A stretch of 64,000 bases of DNA from CAWCDJ01 sp963796675 (lineage in GTDB: Bacteria; Acidobacteriota; Terriglobia; Bryobacterales; Bryobacteraceae): assembly GCA_963796675.1 (NCBI GenBank), contig CAWCMS010000005.1:62001-126000 (forward strand), in the 5' to 3' direction. Both the position numbers and the translations under genes were made by a program. Positions 61,584 to 64,000 of the stretch are shown here, in pieces. Positions within the stretch are counted from its first letter, which is position 1. The number at the start of each line of letters is the position of its first letter. The notes below the pieces were generated by a model. That model was not told the origin of the DNA. It worked only from the letters and a program-made list of their open reading frames with translations, and ran no database searches.

Positions 61584-64000
61584 CTATTCCAATCGCAGGG
61601 CGTCCGTGGGATTCACGTTCGATGCCCGCCATGCGGGGATGAAGGCTGCCACGACCCCGCCGCCGGCGAGGACCACTGCCGCAGCGGCGACCGTCGAAGG
61701 ATCGCTGGCCGTGATGCCGAACAACTGCGATTGGACGAGCTTGCCGAGCACGGCAACGATAGGGAGCGCGATGGCCGTGCCGGCGGCGATCATGGCGAAG
61801 GCGTCGCGCAAAATGAGCCGAATCGCGGAAGCTCCCGTGGCACCCAGCGCCAGGCGAATGCCGATTTCGCGGGTGCGGCGAGCCACCACGAAGGACATCA
61901 CTCCATAGAGACCGACCAGCGAGAGCAGCAGCGCCAGCGCGCCGAAGCTGCCCGAGAGAGCGGCCAGAAGACGCTCGGTGCTCAGCGAACGGCCGACCTG
62001 CTCGTTGACGGTGCGGAAAGCGAGGACCGGAAGTTGAGGATCGGCTTGACGGACGATCTGGCGGATGGTTTGAAAGGCCTGCTCCGAAGTGCCATGTGCG
62101 CGCACGTAGAAGGTGCCCATGGCGTCGTCGCCCTCGAAGATCGGAAACCAGACTTCTTCGGATTGCTCGCGGAGACCACGGTAACTGATATCGCCCACAA
62201 CGCCGACGATTTTGATGTCGGTCTTGGTTCCGGGGAGAGTGCCGCTGCCGATGAGGGCCCCGAGCGGACTGCGGCCGGCGAAGTAGTGATTGACGAACGC
62301 CTGGTTGACGATCGCGGAGCGACGGCCGGTTTCGCCGATGGGATGGGAGTCGCGTTCGTCAAAATCCCGGCCGGCGAGCAGCGGGATTCCCATGGTGGCA
62401 AAGAAACCGGGGCTGACGGCATTCATATCGAGGTCGCGCTCGGTGGTGAAGCGGTGGTCGGTCTGGATGGTGACGGGATTGTTCCAGCTTCCGCCGGTCA
62501 ATAACAGGATGCGCGCCACGGCGGAATTCCGGGTGACGGGAGCGACGCGGAGTTCTGCGTAGATGCGGCGGATGAGCTGCCGGGCTTGATCTTGCGAATA
62601 CGTATTCCTCTCCGGGTCGAGCGAGAAAGATACCAGGTTCGATGTGTCGAAACCGGGGCCTTTCTCGATCAGGCTGGAGAGCGAACGCATGAATAGCGCG
62701 GCGCCGACAATCAGGATCAGGGAAAAGGCCACCTGGAGGGTGACGATGCACTTGCGGAGGCGAATGCCGCCGAATCCCGTGCCTCCACGTTCCCGGAGAG
62801 ACGCGATCAGGTTGTCGCGGCCGGCATGGAGAGCCGGCACGAGCGAACTCAGGAGGCCCGAGACCACACTGGCGAGGAACGCGAATGCGACCAGCCGCAA
62901 GCTAAGGCTGGCATCGAGAGCATTGGACGCAACCTCGCGCGGCAGGAACGAGATCAACGCGCGAATCGCCGGCGGGCCGAGTGCAATGCCGAGAGCTCCG
63001 CCGGCGAACGAAAGCAGGAGTCCATCGGCAAGCAGTTGGCGCCCGATGCGGCCCCGGGAGGCGCCGAGAGCCAGGCGAGTGCCGATCTCCCGCCCGCGCG
63101 CCGAACCTCGCGCAAGAAACAGGCCCGCCACGTTCAGACAGGCGAGTCCAAGCAGGACGCCGGTAGCGGCAAACAGAAACCAGAGCGGCTGAGTGAGACT
63201 GCGGCGGAGTCCGGAGTGGCCTTGGGGCGCGGGGATCAGTTGGAGCGTCGAGGCGAGAAAGAGCCGGCGGTCCTCGGCGGCAACGCTTGGGAAGCCGACG
63301 CGGTGCGTGTCCTCTTCGAGCATCGCCTTGAACCAGACCTGGAGACCGGTCTGCGCCTGCGTGACCGTGAGGTCCGGACGAAGGCGGCCGAGGATCTGCA
63401 TCCATCGAGTGCGCCGGTCCAGGAGATTGTGGAAGGCCGGAATGACCTGTTCGGACATCGAAGCCGGGATCCAGAACGCCGGAACTACACCGACATCGAT
63501 GCCTCGGAATTGGGCCGCGGCGACGCCGACGATGGTCATGGGGTGCTGGTTGACCAGCACCTTGCGGCCGAGAACATCCGGGGCGCCTCCAAACTGCGAT
63601 TGCCAGAAATCATAGGAGAGGACGATCACGGGTCCGGCGAGGGGCGCCTCATCGTCCTGATCCTCGATGACGCGGCCGAGCGTTGGGCCTACGCCGAGGA
63701 CCGAGAAATAGGTGCCGGAGACGATCTCCGCGCCTACGGGTTTGGGGTCGCCTCCGGCCGAAAGATTGACCGTAGTTTCGGCTCGGCAAAGCACGCCCTC
63801 AAGAAACCGGGGCTGCTGCTCGAGGTCGCGACAGATCGGGTAGGACATGAGGTTAAAGGACCCGAAGCCGTTGGCGAGCTGAGGTCCCTTCCAATCGACG
63901 AGGACCAGGCGTTCGGGATCGCGGACGGGAAGCGGGTGCAGGATGACCTGGTCGACCAGAGAGTAGATTGCGGTAGTGGCGCCGATGCCGAGCGCGAGCG
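61584..64000 (-). CDS. ADOP-type ABC permease (MacB/FtsX-like), partial at the right edge
   Basis: More than 800 residues remain, with the frame open through 64000. The visible start ALGIGATTAIYSLVDQVIL is the first membrane helix of acidobacterial duplicated orphan permeases, followed by the MacB periplasmic domain, an FtsX set of three helices (residues about 230-360), a second periplasmic domain and a second FtsX set, ending ALRLE. The start codon and perhaps the short N-terminal PadR-like extension lie outside. No ATPase gene is in view, consistent with the orphan name. Function unknown. Confidence 0.9.
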   Translation of the reverse strand, partial: LALGIGATTAIYSLVDQVILHPLPVRDPERLVLVDWKGPQLANGFGSFNLMSYPICRDLEQQPRFLEGVLCRAETTVNLSAGGDPKPVGAEIVSGTYFSVLGVGPTLGRVIEDQDDEAPLAGPVIVLSYDFWQSQFGGAPDVLGRKVLVNQHPMTIVGVAAAQFRGIDVGVVPAFWIPASMSEQVIPAFHNLLDRRTRWMQILGRLRPDLTVTQAQTGLQVWFKAMLEEDTHRVGFPSVAAEDRRLFLASTLQLIPAPQGHSGLRRSLTQPLWFLFAATGVLLGLACLNVAGLFLARGSARGREIGTRLALGASRGRIGRQLLADGLLLSFAGGALGIALGPPAIRALISFLPREVASNALDASLSLRLVAFAFLASVVSGLLSSLVPALHAGRDNLIASLRERGGTGFGGIRLRKCIVTLQVAFSLILIVGAALFMRSLSSLIEKGPGFDTSNLVSFSLDPERNTYSQDQARQLIRRIYAELRVAPVTRNSAVARILLLTGGSWNNPVTIQTDHRFTTERDLDMNAVSPGFFATMGIPLLAGRDFDERDSHPIGETGRRSAIVNQAFVNHYFAGRSPLGALIGSGTLPGTKTDIKIVGVVGDISYRGLREQSEEVWFPIFEGDDAMGTFYVRAHGTSEQAFQTIRQIVRQADPQLPVLAFRTVNEQVGRSLSTERLLAALSGSFGALALLLSLVGLYGVMSFVVARRTREIGIRLALGATGASAIRLILRDAFAMIAAGTAIALPIVAVLGKLVQSQLFGITASDPSTVAAAAVVLAGGGVVAAFIPAWRASNVNPTDALRLE

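Noticed and set aside
1..64000. tRNA, rRNA, riboswitch and CRISPR candidates.
   Set aside because: I saw no tRNA cloverleaf with consensus loops, no rRNA sequence, no regularly spaced direct repeats; intergenic gaps are short.

Overview
The window looks like a chromosomal segment of a soil acidobacterium close to the Solibacter/Bryobacter group. All three protein families first described as Acidobacteria-specific are present: a VWFA-related acidobacterial protein (1978-2958), the remains of a TIGR03435 soil-associated protein (52644-53003), and an ADOP-type duplicated orphan permease running off the right edge (61584-64000). High GC, tightly overlapped genes, many Tat-exported hydrolases and Solibacter-like palindromic intergenic repeats fit this. 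No rRNA, tRNA, CRISPR array or intact mobile element was found.

Layout. 1-8484: envelope and stress functions (partial HExxH protein, outer-membrane barrel, M48 protease, VWA protein, response-regulator/histidine-kinase hybrid, DUF3300 protein with an RGG-rich tail, PPK2 kinase, DUF937-OmpA fusion). 8582-28720: a plus-strand cluster, mostly with ATGA/GTGA overlaps, for a surface polysaccharide or glycolipid. It holds a damaged Wzz/tyrosine-kinase gene, flippase, polymerase/ligase, one GT4 glycosyltransferase, acetyltransferase, initiating sugar-phosphate transferase, FlaA1/PglF-type dehydratase, GNAT-like protein, DegT aminotransferase, deacetylase, phosphosulfolactate synthase (comA), phosphosulfolactate phosphatase (comB) and an ATP-grasp ligase. 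The last gene overlaps the adaptor of an RND efflux pump. The comA-comB-ATP-grasp block inside a polysaccharide operon is the most unusual feature: it suggests that 3-sulfolactate is made and amide-linked to an amino sugar.

28727-41142: secreted carbohydrate-active enzymes (DUF4091 protein, two divergent GH67-like paralogues, a GH127 arabinofuranosidase), a tyrosine-phosphatase-like protein, a secreted protein with kinase-like motifs, and an ECF sigma/anti-sigma/zinc-ribbon trio. 41238-52639: transporters and peptidases (APC permease, S9 peptidase, NCS2 permease, HupE-like protein, AI-2E family protein, CBS/HlyC protein, penicillin acylase, peroxiredoxin). Three of these genes carry single-base indels in short homopolymers, so either reading errors or recent decay.

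52644-57062 is a gene graveyard: a TIGR03435 remnant, a dsbA remnant without its CxxC core, a tyrosine-recombinase tail that has lost its His and Tyr, a GH43 C-terminal fragment, and an acyltransferase broken in three places. It is followed by a regular 88-bp four-hairpin repeat (57065-57152). 57161-61526 is an operon of three Tat-exported sulfatases, each with a CxPxR formylglycine motif, fitting degradation of sulfated glycans. The window ends inside the ADOP permease.
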